58,644 nt of DNA from Pseudomonadota bacterium (GCA_023388965.1 JAEWFF010000005.1:1-58644); one strand, 5' to 3'; counted from the first letter of the stretch, positions 34,722 through 43,160 are shown. Numbers and translations are program-made. The notes: generated by a model from the letters alone, not told the origin.

Positions 34722-34977
34722 CGAACGCTCCCTGTCCGTCCCAGCGGAAGCATATCCGCCATTGATCGTTGATCCGGATCGAGTGCTGCCCGGCGCGATC
34801 GCCCTTCAGCGCTTCCAGCCTGTTGCCCGGCGGGACCCTGAGATCGTCGAGCCGCCGGGCCTGATTGAGAAGGCGCAGCTTGCGAAGCGCGATCCTCTGG
34901 ATATCGCCGGGCAGCTTGCGGCTGCGCTCGCCGCGCCAGATATGTTCCGCCTCGCGGTCCCGGAAGCTGGCGATCAT
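34696..34977 (-). CDS. higB: HigB-type toxin (RelE superfamily)
   Basis: 93 residues, proteic killer/HigB type mRNA interferase. Segments ARRLDDLRVPPGNRLEALKG and HSIRINDQWRICFRW are typical, the latter with the Arg and Trp of the active face. Order toxin-first then antitoxin is usual for higBA. Divergent from ispZ with a 78-base space, which should hold the operator. Confidence 0.92.
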   Translation of the reverse strand: MIASFRDREAEHIWRGERSRKLPGDIQRIALRKLRLLNQARRLDDLRVPPGNRLEALKGDRAGQHSIRINDQWRICFRWDGQGAFDVEIADYH

Positions 34978-35055
34978 ACGGCACTATGACGCAACACGTT
35001 ATAGACGTCAATTCCGGGCTTGATCGGAGACGCGGCGCGCGCCACACACAGGGCC

Positions 35056-35646
35056 ATGACCATCAAGACCACCGCCGACGCGCCGAAGAAGCAGCTCAAT
35101 CCCTGGCTCAAATTCGCGCTGGAGCTCGGCCCGCTCGTCATCTTCTTCTTCACCAATGCGCGCGCCGGGCTGTTCTACGGCACCGGGGCCTTCATGGTCG
35201 CGACCGCGATCTCGCTCGTCGTGTCGTGGTTTCTGATCCGGCGCATTCCGGTCATGCCGCTCGTGACCGGCGTCGTCGTCCTGATCTTCGGCGGGCTGAC
35301 GCTCTATCTGCAGGATGAGCTTTTCATCAAGCTGAAGCCGACCATCGTCAATACATTGTTCGGCGTCGCCCTTCTCGGCGGGCTCGCTTTCGGCAAATCC
35401 CTGCTCGCCGTGGTGTTCGAGGCCGCGTTCCAGCTCACGGACGAAGGCTGGAAGAAGCTGACCTTCCGCTGGGCGCTGTTCTTCTTCGTGCTCGCCATCG
35501 TCAACGAGGTCGTATGGCGCAATTTCTCGACTGATTTCTGGGTGGCCTTCAAGGTCTGGGGCATCATGCCCCTGACCTTCCTGTTCGCCCTCACCCAGGT
35601 GCCGCTTCTGACCCGCTACGCGGCGGAGGACGGCGCTTCCGGCTGA
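35056..35646 (+). CDS. ispZ: Inner membrane septation protein A family (YciB/IspZ)
   Basis: 196 residues from ATG 35056 (MTIKTTADAPKKQLN). Five membrane helices and the family motif FALELGPLVIFFFTNARAG, then WKKLTFRWALFFF and NEVVWRNFSTDFWVAFKVWG. Linked to septation in E. coli, with an unclear mechanism. Its 3' end overlaps the convergent next gene by 56 bases. Confidence 0.93.
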   Translation: MTIKTTADAPKKQLNPWLKFALELGPLVIFFFTNARAGLFYGTGAFMVATAISLVVSWFLIRRIPVMPLVTGVVVLIFGGLTLYLQDELFIKLKPTIVNTLFGVALLGGLAFGKSLLAVVFEAAFQLTDEGWKKLTFRWALFFFVLAIVNEVVWRNFSTDFWVAFKVWGIMPLTFLFALTQVPLLTRYAAEDGASG

Positions 35647-36352
35647 GAGCGTCCGCGACCCGGCGCTCGGCATCGACCAGCGATTCGTTCGCGTTTGCGA
35701 TCTTGCCGCGGAATTCCTTGCGGAAGCTCTGGTCGATGGCCTGCTCCACCTCGCGCTCGCGGGCGATCAGCGCGCGCAGCTTCGTCCGCTCCAGCGCAAG
35801 ATAGCGCACCTTTGTGAGCGCGGTTGCGGTCGCGGTCGCCGGCGTGCCTGACAAAACGCTGATCTCGCCGATCAGGCTGCCGCGATAGCAGCAGCCGACC
35901 TCGATTTCATCGACCGCGATGCGCACCTCGCCATCGGCGATGAAATAAAGATGCGGGGCCATGCGGCCATATTCGGTGAAGACGAAGCCCGGTTCCGCCT
36001 CGCTCCATGCGCCGGTCGACAGCAGGCGGCGGGCCAGCGACGAATCGAGATCGGGCGCGATCTGCGAACGGAACAGCCAGTCGTCGTCGGAGAAGTGATG
36101 CCGCCGGTTGCGGTAGGCCAGGATCGCGAGCTGCACGACATTGACCGCGACGAACAGCACTTCCCAGAAGCAGCTGACCCAATCGTCGATCATCACCGAA
36201 TAGACGATGCTGAACGAGCCGGCGGCGACCGCAATCACGCGCAGCCAGACCATGCGCGTCATCAGCATGGAGGCGATCAGCAGCACATAGCTGGCATGGC
36301 CGGCCAGTCCCTGCGGCGACAGCGCGGATTCGGTGATTGTTGCAAGTTCCAT
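35591..36352 (-). CDS. Popeye-like membrane protein with cyclic-nucleotide-binding domain
   Basis: 253 residues. Three predicted membrane helices (about 17-80: YVLLIASMLMTRMVWLRVIA, then IDDWVSCFWEVLFVAVNVVQ) followed directly by a cNMP-binding beta-roll (about 105-200; GEVRIAVDEIEVGCCYRGSL, IGEISVLSG). This order, three helices plus a cNMP domain and no DNA-binding HTH, is that of Popeye-domain proteins. The phosphate-binding cassette is degenerate compared with the CRP consensus (no GExA-R-A/T pattern), so ligand and binding are uncertain. The C-terminus is basic. Confidence 0.75.
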   Translation of the reverse strand: MELATITESALSPQGLAGHASYVLLIASMLMTRMVWLRVIAVAAGSFSIVYSVMIDDWVSCFWEVLFVAVNVVQLAILAYRNRRHHFSDDDWLFRSQIAPDLDSSLARRLLSTGAWSEAEPGFVFTEYGRMAPHLYFIADGEVRIAVDEIEVGCCYRGSLIGEISVLSGTPATATATALTKVRYLALERTKLRALIAREREVEQAIDQSFRKEFRGKIANANESLVDAERRVADALSRKRRPPPRSGSEAAPG

Positions 36353-36390
36353 CGCCGCGCACTTTCACCCGAAGGGCAGCCCCAGGCAAC

Positions 36391-37032
36391 TCACCGCATG
36401 GCGGATGCCGTTCCCCGCTCCGCTTTTTCGATTTCCGGCAGCAGCACATCGGTGAACGAGGCCTCGGTCAGCGGCCCGATATGCTTGTAGGCGATGCGCC
36501 CGTCGCGGCCGATCACGAAGGTCTCGGGCACGCCGTAGACGCCCCAGTCGATCGCCGTGCGGCCCTTCTGGTCCACGCCGACCGCCGAATATGGATTTCC
36601 GAGTTCGCTCAGGAACGAAAGCGTGTTCTTCGGCTCGTCCTTGTAGGCGATGCCGACCACGCGCACGCGCTGCATGGCCGCCAGTTTTTCAAGCAGCGGA
36701 TGCTCGTCGCGGCAGGGCGCGCACCACGAGGCGAAGACGTTCAGCACCGTCACATGCCCGCCGCCGAGATCCTTGCGCGCAAGGCCCGGAACCGCACTGC
36801 CGTCGGCATGGCGCAGCCCGTCGAGCGGCGGCAGCGCAAAATCCGGCGCGTCGCGGCCGATCAGGGTCGAGGGCAGGGTCGAGGGATCGCCCGCGTACAG
36901 ACGGAAATAGAACAGCCCGACCAGAGCCGCGAACAGGATGAGCGGAAGGAAAACACCGAGGCGAATGCGGCTTTTCCCTCTCTTCTCGCTTGCGGGGAGA
37001 GGGTCGGGATGAGGGGGTGCGCGGTCGTTCAC
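36391..37032 (-). CDS. ccmG: Cytochrome c maturation thioredoxin CcmG/DsbE
   Basis: Membrane-anchored periplasmic thioredoxin reducing apocytochrome c or CcmH. One N-terminal helix (VFLPLILFAALVGLFYF), then a thioredoxin fold with the active site WCAPC in NVFASWCAPCRDEHPL and the family GVYGVPETFVIG. GTG start at 37032. The first 22 codons lie inside a palindromic intergenic repeat, and no usable in-frame start exists between the repeat and the membrane helix. The start is nine bases after ccmD. Confidence 0.93.
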   Translation of the reverse strand: MNDRAPPHPDPLPASEKRGKSRIRLGVFLPLILFAALVGLFYFRLYAGDPSTLPSTLIGRDAPDFALPPLDGLRHADGSAVPGLARKDLGGGHVTVLNVFASWCAPCRDEHPLLEKLAAMQRVRVVGIAYKDEPKNTLSFLSELGNPYSAVGVDQKGRTAIDWGVYGVPETFVIGRDGRIAYKHIGPLTEASFTDVLLPEIEKAERGTASAMR

Positions 37033-37090
37033 CTTCGCCCCTTACCCGGCACTGCGTGCCGACCTCTCCGCACTTTGCGGAGAGAGGTTT
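36975..37090. repeat. Palindromic repeat spanning the ccmD-ccmG junction
   Basis: Member of the CTCTCC...GGAGAG / CCCTCACCCGG family: CTCTCTTCTCGCTTGCGGGG at one end, CCCTTACCCGGCACTGCGTG in the middle and CTCTCCGCACTTTGCGGAGA at the other. Unlike other copies it is translated: it encodes the last ~16 residues of CcmD, the ccmG ribosome binding site and the first ~22 residues of CcmG. Confidence 0.75.
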
Positions 37091-37212
37091 GCTTCCAGCG
37101 TCTCAAGCGCTCGCTTCTGCGCGCGATATCCGGCGATGCCCCACACGACGAGCACGGCGACCACGACGCCCGTGAATCCGTAGGCGGCGAGGATATAGCC
37201 CAAATGGCTCAT
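37042..37212 (-). CDS. ccmD: Heme exporter protein CcmD
   Basis: 56 residues, a single membrane helix (YILAAYGFTGVVVAVLVVWG) followed by a basic cytoplasmic tail. CcmD helps release holo-CcmE from CcmABC. The ATG overlaps the ccmC stop as ATGA. The last third (SPQSAERSARSAG) is encoded by the intergenic repeat and is probably not functionally constrained. Confidence 0.88.
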   Translation of the reverse strand: MSHLGYILAAYGFTGVVVAVLVVWGIAGYRAQKRALETLEANLSPQSAERSARSAG

Positions 37213-37931
37213 TTCGCCTCCGCCGCACGCAGCTGCAATCCGCGAACGCGCCGCCGCATCAGTTCGGTGCGCATCAGAAGAAGATGCAGCGTGACGAACA
37301 GCAATGTGAACCCGACCGCGTTCACGAGCAGCGGCACCAGAATGTCCGGATGGATGGTCGGCCCGCCCATGCGGAACACCGAAGCCGGCTGGTGCAGCGT
37401 GTTCCACCAGTCCACCGAGAACTTGATGACCGGAATATTCACAAAACCGACCAGAGTGAGGATCGCGACCATGCGCGCGGCCCGCGACGGCTCGTCCATC
37501 GCCGCGCGCAGCGCGATGACGCCGAGATACATCAGGAAAAGAACCAGCACCGAGGTCAGCCGCGCATCCCATTCCCACCAGGTTCCCCACATCGGGCGGC
37601 CCCAGAGCGAGCCGGTGACGAGCGCGATCAGCGTGAAGGCTGCCCCAATGGGCGCGGCCGCCTGCGCCGCAACATCTGCCAGAGGATGACGCCAGACGAG
37701 AACGCCTAGACTCGACACCGACATCAGCGACCAGCCGAACATGGCGAGCCAGGCCGCCGGCACATGCACGAACATGATCCGCACCGTATCGCCCTGCTGG
37801 TAATCGGCGGGCGAGACGAAGAACGCCTGATAAAGCCCGAACGCGATCACCACGGCCGACAGTCCGGCGAGCCAGGGCAGCAGGCGGCCGGCCAGCGCGT
37901 TGAAGCGGGCGGGATTGGCGAGAGAGATCAT
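37209..37931 (-). CDS. ccmC: Heme exporter protein CcmC
   Basis: 240 residues from ATG 37931 (MISLANPARFNALAGRLLPW). Six membrane helices. The tryptophan-rich heme-handling motif is GRPMWGTWWEWDARLTS, and flanking heme histidines are in MFVHVPAAW and WWNTLHQP. Delivers heme to CcmE. Between ccmB and ccmD in the conventional order. Confidence 0.96.
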   Translation of the reverse strand: MISLANPARFNALAGRLLPWLAGLSAVVIAFGLYQAFFVSPADYQQGDTVRIMFVHVPAAWLAMFGWSLMSVSSLGVLVWRHPLADVAAQAAAPIGAAFTLIALVTGSLWGRPMWGTWWEWDARLTSVLVLFLMYLGVIALRAAMDEPSRAARMVAILTLVGFVNIPVIKFSVDWWNTLHQPASVFRMGGPTIHPDILVPLLVNAVGFTLLFVTLHLLLMRTELMRRRVRGLQLRAAEAK

Positions 37932-37978
37932 TGGCGGCGATGTAACGCCCGCCGCATGTGGTGGCAATCCGGGTGCGG

Positions 37979-38647
37979 TCACGACTGCGCGCCTCTCAGA
38001 GCCGCGGCGGCGGCGAGCGGCGCCAGAACGAGGCTGACGAGCGTGATGGCAAAAAGAAGCGTTAGCGCCGTGCCCGCGCCGGTGCCGAGAACCATCGCAT
38101 TCGTCGCCGACACGCCGAAGATCAGGACCGGCACCGCCATCGGCAGGACGAGCACCGGCAGCAGCAGGCCGCCGCGCCGAAGGCCCACCGCAAGCGCGGC
38201 CCCGATCGTGCCGAGCAAAGTCAGCGCCGGCGTGCCCGCAAGCAGGGTCACGGCAATGGCGCCCAGCGCATCGGGCGGCAGGTTGAGCATCAGGCCAAGC
38301 AGCGGCGCGATGGCGGCCAGCGGCAGGCCGGTGACGATCCAGTAGGCGAACGCCTTGGCAAGAACGATCAGCGGCAGCGGCGCGGGCGCAGCGAACAGGA
38401 GATCGAGCGAGCCGTCTTCGGCATCGGCGCCGAAAATGCGGTCGAGGCCAATCAGCATGGCCAGCAGCGCGCCGATCCACAGCACCGCCGCGCCGACCCG
38501 CGCCAGAAGAACGAGATCGGGGCCGATGGCGAACGGCATGACCGCAACGACCGACAGGAAGAAAACAAGCGGCAACCCGAACCCTCCGCCCGAGCGGACG
38601 GCGAGACGGAAATCGCGGCGGATGAGCGCGAGGAGAGAGCGCGTCAT
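37979..38647 (-). CDS. ccmB: Heme exporter protein CcmB
   Basis: 222 residues from ATG 38647 (MTRSLLALIRRDFRL); an ATG five codons upstream is also open. ABC membrane subunit with six helices; LRRGGLLLPVLVLPMAVPVLIFG is a CcmB signature. Pairs with CcmA. Separated from ccmA by a 157-base spacer containing a repeat. Confidence 0.95.
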   Translation of the reverse strand: MTRSLLALIRRDFRLAVRSGGGFGLPLVFFLSVVAVMPFAIGPDLVLLARVGAAVLWIGALLAMLIGLDRIFGADAEDGSLDLLFAAPAPLPLIVLAKAFAYWIVTGLPLAAIAPLLGLMLNLPPDALGAIAVTLLAGTPALTLLGTIGAALAVGLRRGGLLLPVLVLPMAVPVLIFGVSATNAMVLGTGAGTALTLLFAITLVSLVLAPLAAAAALRGAQS

Positions 38648-38655
38648 CGCAACCC

Positions 38656-38788
38656 TCCGCATGTCCCGGGGCGTCGCGGAGCGTCGAGCCCGGGACCCAT
38701 ACGCCGTGAAGTCGCGGCTCCATCTCCAATGCTGCGGAGTATGGGTCCCGGACAGGCGCTATGCGCCTTCCGGGACATGCGGGTGGTG
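38656..38788. repeat. Palindromic repeat between ccmA and ccmB
   Basis: ATGTCCCGGGGCGTCGCGGA ... CCCGGGACCCATACG and TGCGGAGTATGGGTCCCGG ... CTTCCGGGACATG. Second copy of the unit at 26957-27074. It separates two genes that normally overlap or nearly overlap. Confidence 0.65.
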
Positions 38789-38804
38789 AGAGTTTTCTCT
38801 TCCA

Positions 38805-39407
38805 TCACACCGCGCTCCCGAGAACCATGCGCTTCAGGTCCGGCCAGCCGAGATCGGCATGGGTTGCGGCAATCACCATGCCGCCCGCCGCGCGATGGAT
38901 TTCGACAAGGCCCGCGAGCCGCGCGAGGCCATCGGTGTCGAGCGCGGTCGCCGGTTCATCGAGCAGCCAGATATCGCGCCGCGCGACGATGAGACGGGCA
39001 AGGCCGAGCCGGCGTTTCTGCCCCGCCGAAAGTACCCCCGCCGGCAGATGAACGGCATGGCCGAGGCCGACGGCCTCCAGCGCGGCCGGCACCGCCGCGC
39101 TGTCGCCGCCGAGAAAATCGGCCCAGAAGGCGGCATTCTCGGCACAGGTCAGCGCGGCCTTCACACCGTCGGCATGGCCGACGAGATGCATGGCCTCGCC
39201 GGGCTCCTGCTCGGCATCGAGCCCGTCCACGCGGATTTCGCCCGAGACCGGCAGAAGGCCCGCCAGAGCGCGTAGCAAAGTGGATTTCCCCGCCCCGTTC
39301 GGGCCGAGAAGCGTCAGCGCCTCGCCCGGGCCGAGCGCGAGCGAGATGTTCTCGAAAATGCGGCGGCCGCCCCGTTCGACCGCGAGATCGCGCGCTCTCA
39401 GATGCAC
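38805..39407 (-). CDS. ccmA: Cytochrome c biogenesis ATPase CcmA
   Basis: ABC ATPase powering release of heme-loaded CcmE. GTG start at 39407, preceded by GCGAGG, gives 200 residues, the typical length. Walker A GPNGAGKSTLL, signature LSAGQKRRLGLARL (Q in place of the usual G, which is family-typical), Walker B IWLLDEPATALD. The frame runs further upstream through the intergenic repeats but with no similarity. Confidence 0.93.
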   Translation of the reverse strand: MHLRARDLAVERGGRRIFENISLALGPGEALTLLGPNGAGKSTLLRALAGLLPVSGEIRVDGLDAEQEPGEAMHLVGHADGVKAALTCAENAAFWADFLGGDSAAVPAALEAVGLGHAVHLPAGVLSAGQKRRLGLARLIVARRDIWLLDEPATALDTDGLARLAGLVEIHRAAGGMVIAATHADLGWPDLKRMVLGSAV

Positions 39408-39438
39408 GAGACCTCGCGCGACATCATCTTTCCCCGTG

Positions 39439-39498
39439 CCGAATCCATGAACGGGAAGGATTCGGCATACGCCGAATCCGTGAACTGGAAGGATTCGA
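39439..39498. promoter_or_regulatory. Paired palindromic direct repeats between ccmA and acnA
   Basis: Two 27-base copies (39439-39465 and 39472-39498) of CCGAATCC-N11-GGATTCG, 25 of 27 positions alike and 33 bases apart start to start, about three helical turns. Each is an imperfect palindrome with GAATCC/GGATTC arms. The junction also forms a perfect 9-base stem (39458-39479) with an ATAC loop. The position in the divergent promoter space suggests a regulator binding site or a repeat insertion. Confidence 0.55.
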
Positions 39499-39508
39499 AA
39501 CTTCCTTC

Positions 39509-39517
39509 TATATATAT
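39509..39517 (+). promoter_or_regulatory. Possible acnA -10 region
   Basis: TATATATAT run, unusual in this GC-rich DNA, located 113 bases before the acnA start. A fitting -35 would fall inside the second palindrome (about 39486-39491), where no good TTGACA match is seen. Confidence 0.35.
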
Positions 39518-39629
39518 GGCAGGCTCGACGTTTCCCGAAAGTGGAGAGCGGATCACGGCCCCCTTCCCACGGGCCCCGCTCAGGAGTGCACACGCTCCCG
39601 CCGAGTGTCTGGCAAGGAGATCAGCACTC

Positions 39630-42314
39630 GTGGCTACGTCGCTCAACACGTTCAAATCCCGCAAAACCCTCACCGCCGGCGGCAAGACCTATGTCTATTA
39701 CAGTCTGCCGGATGCCGAGAAGAACGGACTTCCCGGAATTTCCAGCCTCCCGGTGTCGCTGAAGGTTCTGCTCGAAAACCTGCTGCGTTGCGAGGATGGC
39801 AAGACCGTCACCGCCGATCATATCCGCGCAATGGCCCAATGGGCCACGGACCGGACCTCGGCCCAGGAAATCAATTTCCGCCCCGCCCGCGTCCTGATGC
39901 AGGATTTCACCGGCGTTCCGGCCGTGGTCGATCTTGCCGCCATGCGCGATGCGATGAACACGCTCGGCGGCGATCCGACGCGTATCAATCCGCTCGTGCC
40001 CGTCGATCTCGTCATCGACCATTCGGTGATCGTCGACGAATTCGGCACCCCGATGTCGTTTGCCAAGAACGTCGAGCGTGAATACGAGCGCAATGGCGAG
40101 CGCTACCGCTTCCTGAAATGGGCGCAGGGCTCGTTCGACAATTTCCGCGTCGTGCCGCCCGGCACCGGCATCTGCCATCAGGTCAATCTCGAATATCTCT
40201 CGCAGGTCGTATGGACGAAGTCCGAGAACGGCGAGGAAGTCGCCTATTGCGACACCCTCGTCGGCACCGACAGCCACACGACCATGGTCAACGGCGTCGC
40301 GGTCCTCGGCTGGGGCGTCGGCGGCATCGAGGCGGAAGCCGCGATGCTCGGCCAGCCGCTGTCCATGCTGATCCCCGAAGTCGTCGGTTTCCGCCTCACC
40401 GGCAAATTGCGCGAGGGCGTCACCGCGACCGATCTCGTACTGACCGTGACGCAGATGCTGCGCAAGAAGGGCGTGGTCGGAAAGTTCGTCGAATTCTTCG
40501 GCCCCGGCTTCGGCAATATGGCGCTCGAGGACCGCGCCACGATCGGCAATATGTCGCCGGAATATGGCGCGACCTGCGGCTTCTTCCCGGTCGACACCGA
40601 AACGCTGCGCTATCTCTCCGAAACGGGCCGCGATCCGGCGCGCATCGCGCTGGTCGAGGAATACTGGAAGGCGCAGGGCATGTTCTGGACGCCTGACGCC
40701 GCCGAACCCGTCTTTACGGACGTGCTGGAACTCGATCTCGGCACCGTCGAGCCCTCGCTCGCCGGCCCTCGCCGCCCGCAGGACCGCGTTCCGCTGTCCG
40801 CCGGCAACACCGCCTTCATCGAGGCGCTCACCGAGGAATTCGGCAAGGGCAAGGAGATCGGGGCGCGCTTCCCCGTCGAGGGCGAGGATTTCGACATCGG
40901 GCATGGCGATGTGGTCATCGCCGCCATCACGTCCTGCACCAACACGTCCAATCCGAGCGTGATGATCGCGGCCGGCCTTCTCGCCCGCAATGCCGTCGCC
41001 AAGGGCCTCAAGCCCAAACCCTGGGTGAAGACCTCGCTCGCCCCCGGATCGCAGGTCGTCGCCGATTATTACGAGAGTGCCGGCCTGCAGGACGATCTCG
41101 ACGCGCTCGGTTTCAACCTCGTCGGCTTCGGCTGCACGACCTGCATCGGCAATTCCGGCCCGCTGCCGGAGAAGGTCTCGGAGGCGGTCAACAACAACGA
41201 TGTCGTCGCCGCCGCCGTCCTGTCCGGCAACCGCAATTTCGAGGGCCGCATCAATCCGGATGTGCGCGCGAACTATCTCGCTTCGCCGCCGCTCGTCGTC
41301 GCCTATGCGCTCGCCGGCTCGCTGCAGGTCAATCTTGCCACCGATCCGCTCGGCACGGGCTCGGATGGCCAGCCGGTCTATCTGAAGGACATCTGGCCGG
41401 GCACGCAGGAGATCGCCGACAATATCCGCGCCAATGTCACGAAGAAGATCTTCGAAAAGCGCTATGCCGACGTCTTCAAGGGCGACGAGAACTGGCAGAA
41501 GATCACGGTCCCGAAGGGGCTGACCTACAAATGGGACATGGGTTCGACCTATGTGCAGAACCCGCCCTATTTCGAGGACATTGAGCCCGAACCGGCGCCG
41601 ATCGAGGATATCGAGAACGCACGCATTCTCGGCCTCTTCCTCGATTCGATCACGACCGACCACATCTCCCCGGCCGGGTCGATCAAGCTGTCGAGCCCTG
41701 CGGGTACGTACCTGACCGAGCATCAGGTGCGGCCCGCCGACTTCAACCAGTACGGCACAAGGCGCGGCAATCATCAGGTGATGATGCGCGGCACCTTCGC
41801 CAATATCCGCATCAAGAACCAGATTCTGGCTGGCGTGGAAGGCGGCCTGACTCGGCATTATCCGGACGGCACCGAGATGCCGATCTACGACGCGGCCATG
41901 AAATACAAGACCGAGGGCGTGCCGCTCGTCGTCTTCGCCGGCAAGGAATACGGCTCGGGCTCCTCGCGCGACTGGGCGGCCAAGGGCACGCTGCTGCTCG
42001 GCATCCGCGCGGTCATCGTCGAAAGCTTCGAGCGCATCCACCGCTCGAACCTTGTCGGCATGGGCGTCGTGCCGCTCGTGTTCGAGGAGGGCACAAGCTG
42101 GCAGAGTCTCGGCCTCAAGGGCGACGAGACGGTCACGATCCACGGCCTCTCGGACGGCCTGAAGCCGCGCGCGATCCTGACCGCCGAGATCACATATCCG
42201 TCAGGCGAGGTGAAGAAGGTGCCCCTGATCTGCCGGATCGACACGATGGAAGAGCTCGAATATTTCCGCAATGGCGGCATCCTGCAGTACGTCCTGAGAT
42301 CGCTCGCGGCGTGA
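39630..42314 (+). CDS. acnA: Aconitate hydratase A
   Basis: Isomerises citrate and isocitrate with a [4Fe-4S] cluster. GTG start at 39630 (first residues ATSLNTFKSRKTL after Met) preceded by AAGGAG; 894 residues, typical of AcnA/IRP-type. Cluster cysteines are in AAITSCTNTSNPS and FGCTTCIGNSGPL. Other signatures include CDTLVGTDSHTTMVNG and GKEYGSGSSRDWAAKG. Single gene, divergent from ccmABCDG. Confidence 0.97.
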   Translation: MATSLNTFKSRKTLTAGGKTYVYYSLPDAEKNGLPGISSLPVSLKVLLENLLRCEDGKTVTADHIRAMAQWATDRTSAQEINFRPARVLMQDFTGVPAVVDLAAMRDAMNTLGGDPTRINPLVPVDLVIDHSVIVDEFGTPMSFAKNVEREYERNGERYRFLKWAQGSFDNFRVVPPGTGICHQVNLEYLSQVVWTKSENGEEVAYCDTLVGTDSHTTMVNGVAVLGWGVGGIEAEAAMLGQPLSMLIPEVVGFRLTGKLREGVTATDLVLTVTQMLRKKGVVGKFVEFFGPGFGNMALEDRATIGNMSPEYGATCGFFPVDTETLRYLSETGRDPARIALVEEYWKAQGMFWTPDAAEPVFTDVLELDLGTVEPSLAGPRRPQDRVPLSAGNTAFIEALTEEFGKGKEIGARFPVEGEDFDIGHGDVVIAAITSCTNTSNPSVMIAAGLLARNAVAKGLKPKPWVKTSLAPGSQVVADYYESAGLQDDLDALGFNLVGFGCTTCIGNSGPLPEKVSEAVNNNDVVAAAVLSGNRNFEGRINPDVRANYLASPPLVVAYALAGSLQVNLATDPLGTGSDGQPVYLKDIWPGTQEIADNIRANVTKKIFEKRYADVFKGDENWQKITVPKGLTYKWDMGSTYVQNPPYFEDIEPEPAPIEDIENARILGLFLDSITTDHISPAGSIKLSSPAGTYLTEHQVRPADFNQYGTRRGNHQVMMRGTFANIRIKNQILAGVEGGLTRHYPDGTEMPIYDAAMKYKTEGVPLVVFAGKEYGSGSSRDWAAKGTLLLGIRAVIVESFERIHRSNLVGMGVVPLVFEEGTSWQSLGLKGDETVTIHGLSDGLKPRAILTAEITYPSGEVKKVPLICRIDTMEELEYFRNGGILQYVLRSLAA

Positions 42315-42369
42315 TGCCTCTCGTGCTCGTGACTTTCCAGCGCGGCGGCGGCGGGCCTATCCAACACCC

Positions 42370-43089
42370 ATGACGCCCGCCGCGCGCCTTTTCGCTCTTG
42401 GCCTCGTGCTCCTCGCCGCCCCGGCGGCGGCGGAGCAGCCGCGCGCCGTGCTGGAACTGTTCACCAGTCAGGGCTGTTCGTCCTGCCCGAAGGCCGACCG
42501 GCTGGCGAACGAGCTGGCGGGCGAGAAGGATCTCATCGTCCTCACCTTCCCGGTCGATTACTGGGACTATCTCGGCTGGAAGGACACTCTGGGCTCGGCC
42601 GCCCACACCGCGCGGCAGGAAGGCTATGCCCGCGCGCGCGGCGGACGGGGCAAGTTCACGCCGGAAATGATCATCAACGGCGCGGCCTCCGCCACCGGCA
42701 GCGACCGCGCCGGCATCATGGCCGCCATCGACACGACCGGCGCGACGCCCGGCCTGTTCGCGGTGCCGGTAGCGGTCGAGGAAGAGGGCGGCCAGATCGC
42801 AATCGAACTCGCCGAGAGCCCGGGCGGGGAGGGCGAGGTCTGGCTGTTCGCGCTCGCCTCCTCCCGGACCGTCGATATCGAAAGCGGCGAGAACGAAAGC
42901 CGCACCGCGCATTACCGCAATGTCGTGCGCAAGATGACGCGGCTCGGCGCCTTTTCCGGCAAGCCGGTGCATTTCACCGTGCCGCGCACCGAGGCCATGC
43001 CGGACGATGCCGATTGCTATGTGGTTCTGGTGCAAAGCGGTTCCGGCGCCATGCCGGGGGCCATTCTCGGCGTGAATTTCCGCCGCTGA
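42370..43089 (+). CDS. DUF1223 secreted thioredoxin-like protein
   Basis: 239 residues with a signal peptide ending at about residue 21 (APAAAEQ). The DUF1223 hallmark VLELFTSQGCSSCPKADRL contains a CxxC motif on a thioredoxin-like fold, followed by VDYWDYLGWKDTLGS. Function unknown; it often follows acnA in this order. It starts 55 bases after the acnA stop and may be co-transcribed. Confidence 0.9.
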   Translation: MTPAARLFALGLVLLAAPAAAEQPRAVLELFTSQGCSSCPKADRLANELAGEKDLIVLTFPVDYWDYLGWKDTLGSAAHTARQEGYARARGGRGKFTPEMIINGAASATGSDRAGIMAAIDTTGATPGLFAVPVAVEEEGGQIAIELAESPGGEGEVWLFALASSRTVDIESGENESRTAHYRNVVRKMTRLGAFSGKPVHFTVPRTEAMPDDADCYVVLVQSGSGAMPGAILGVNFRR

Positions 43090-43134
43090 GCCGCGCGCCG
43101 TCGAAGCGCCGGATGGAAGAACTCCAGACAAAAA

Positions 43135-43160
43135 AGAAGGGCCGGCAAGCCGGCCCTTCT
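43135..43160 (+). terminator. Terminator downstream of the DUF1223 gene
   Basis: 11-base stem AGAAGGGCCGG / CCGGCCCTTCT with CAAG loop, preceded by an A-run and followed by a weak T content. Beyond it, 43161-43419 contains no gene that I can support. Confidence 0.75.

Noticed and set aside
39439..39498. CRISPR-like pair of repeats
   Set aside because: Only two copies with a six-base spacer and palindromic arms; not a CRISPR array. Better read as operator-like sites or a repeat.
39621..42143. 840-codon minus-strand frame
   Set aside because: Antisense to acnA, with no domain.
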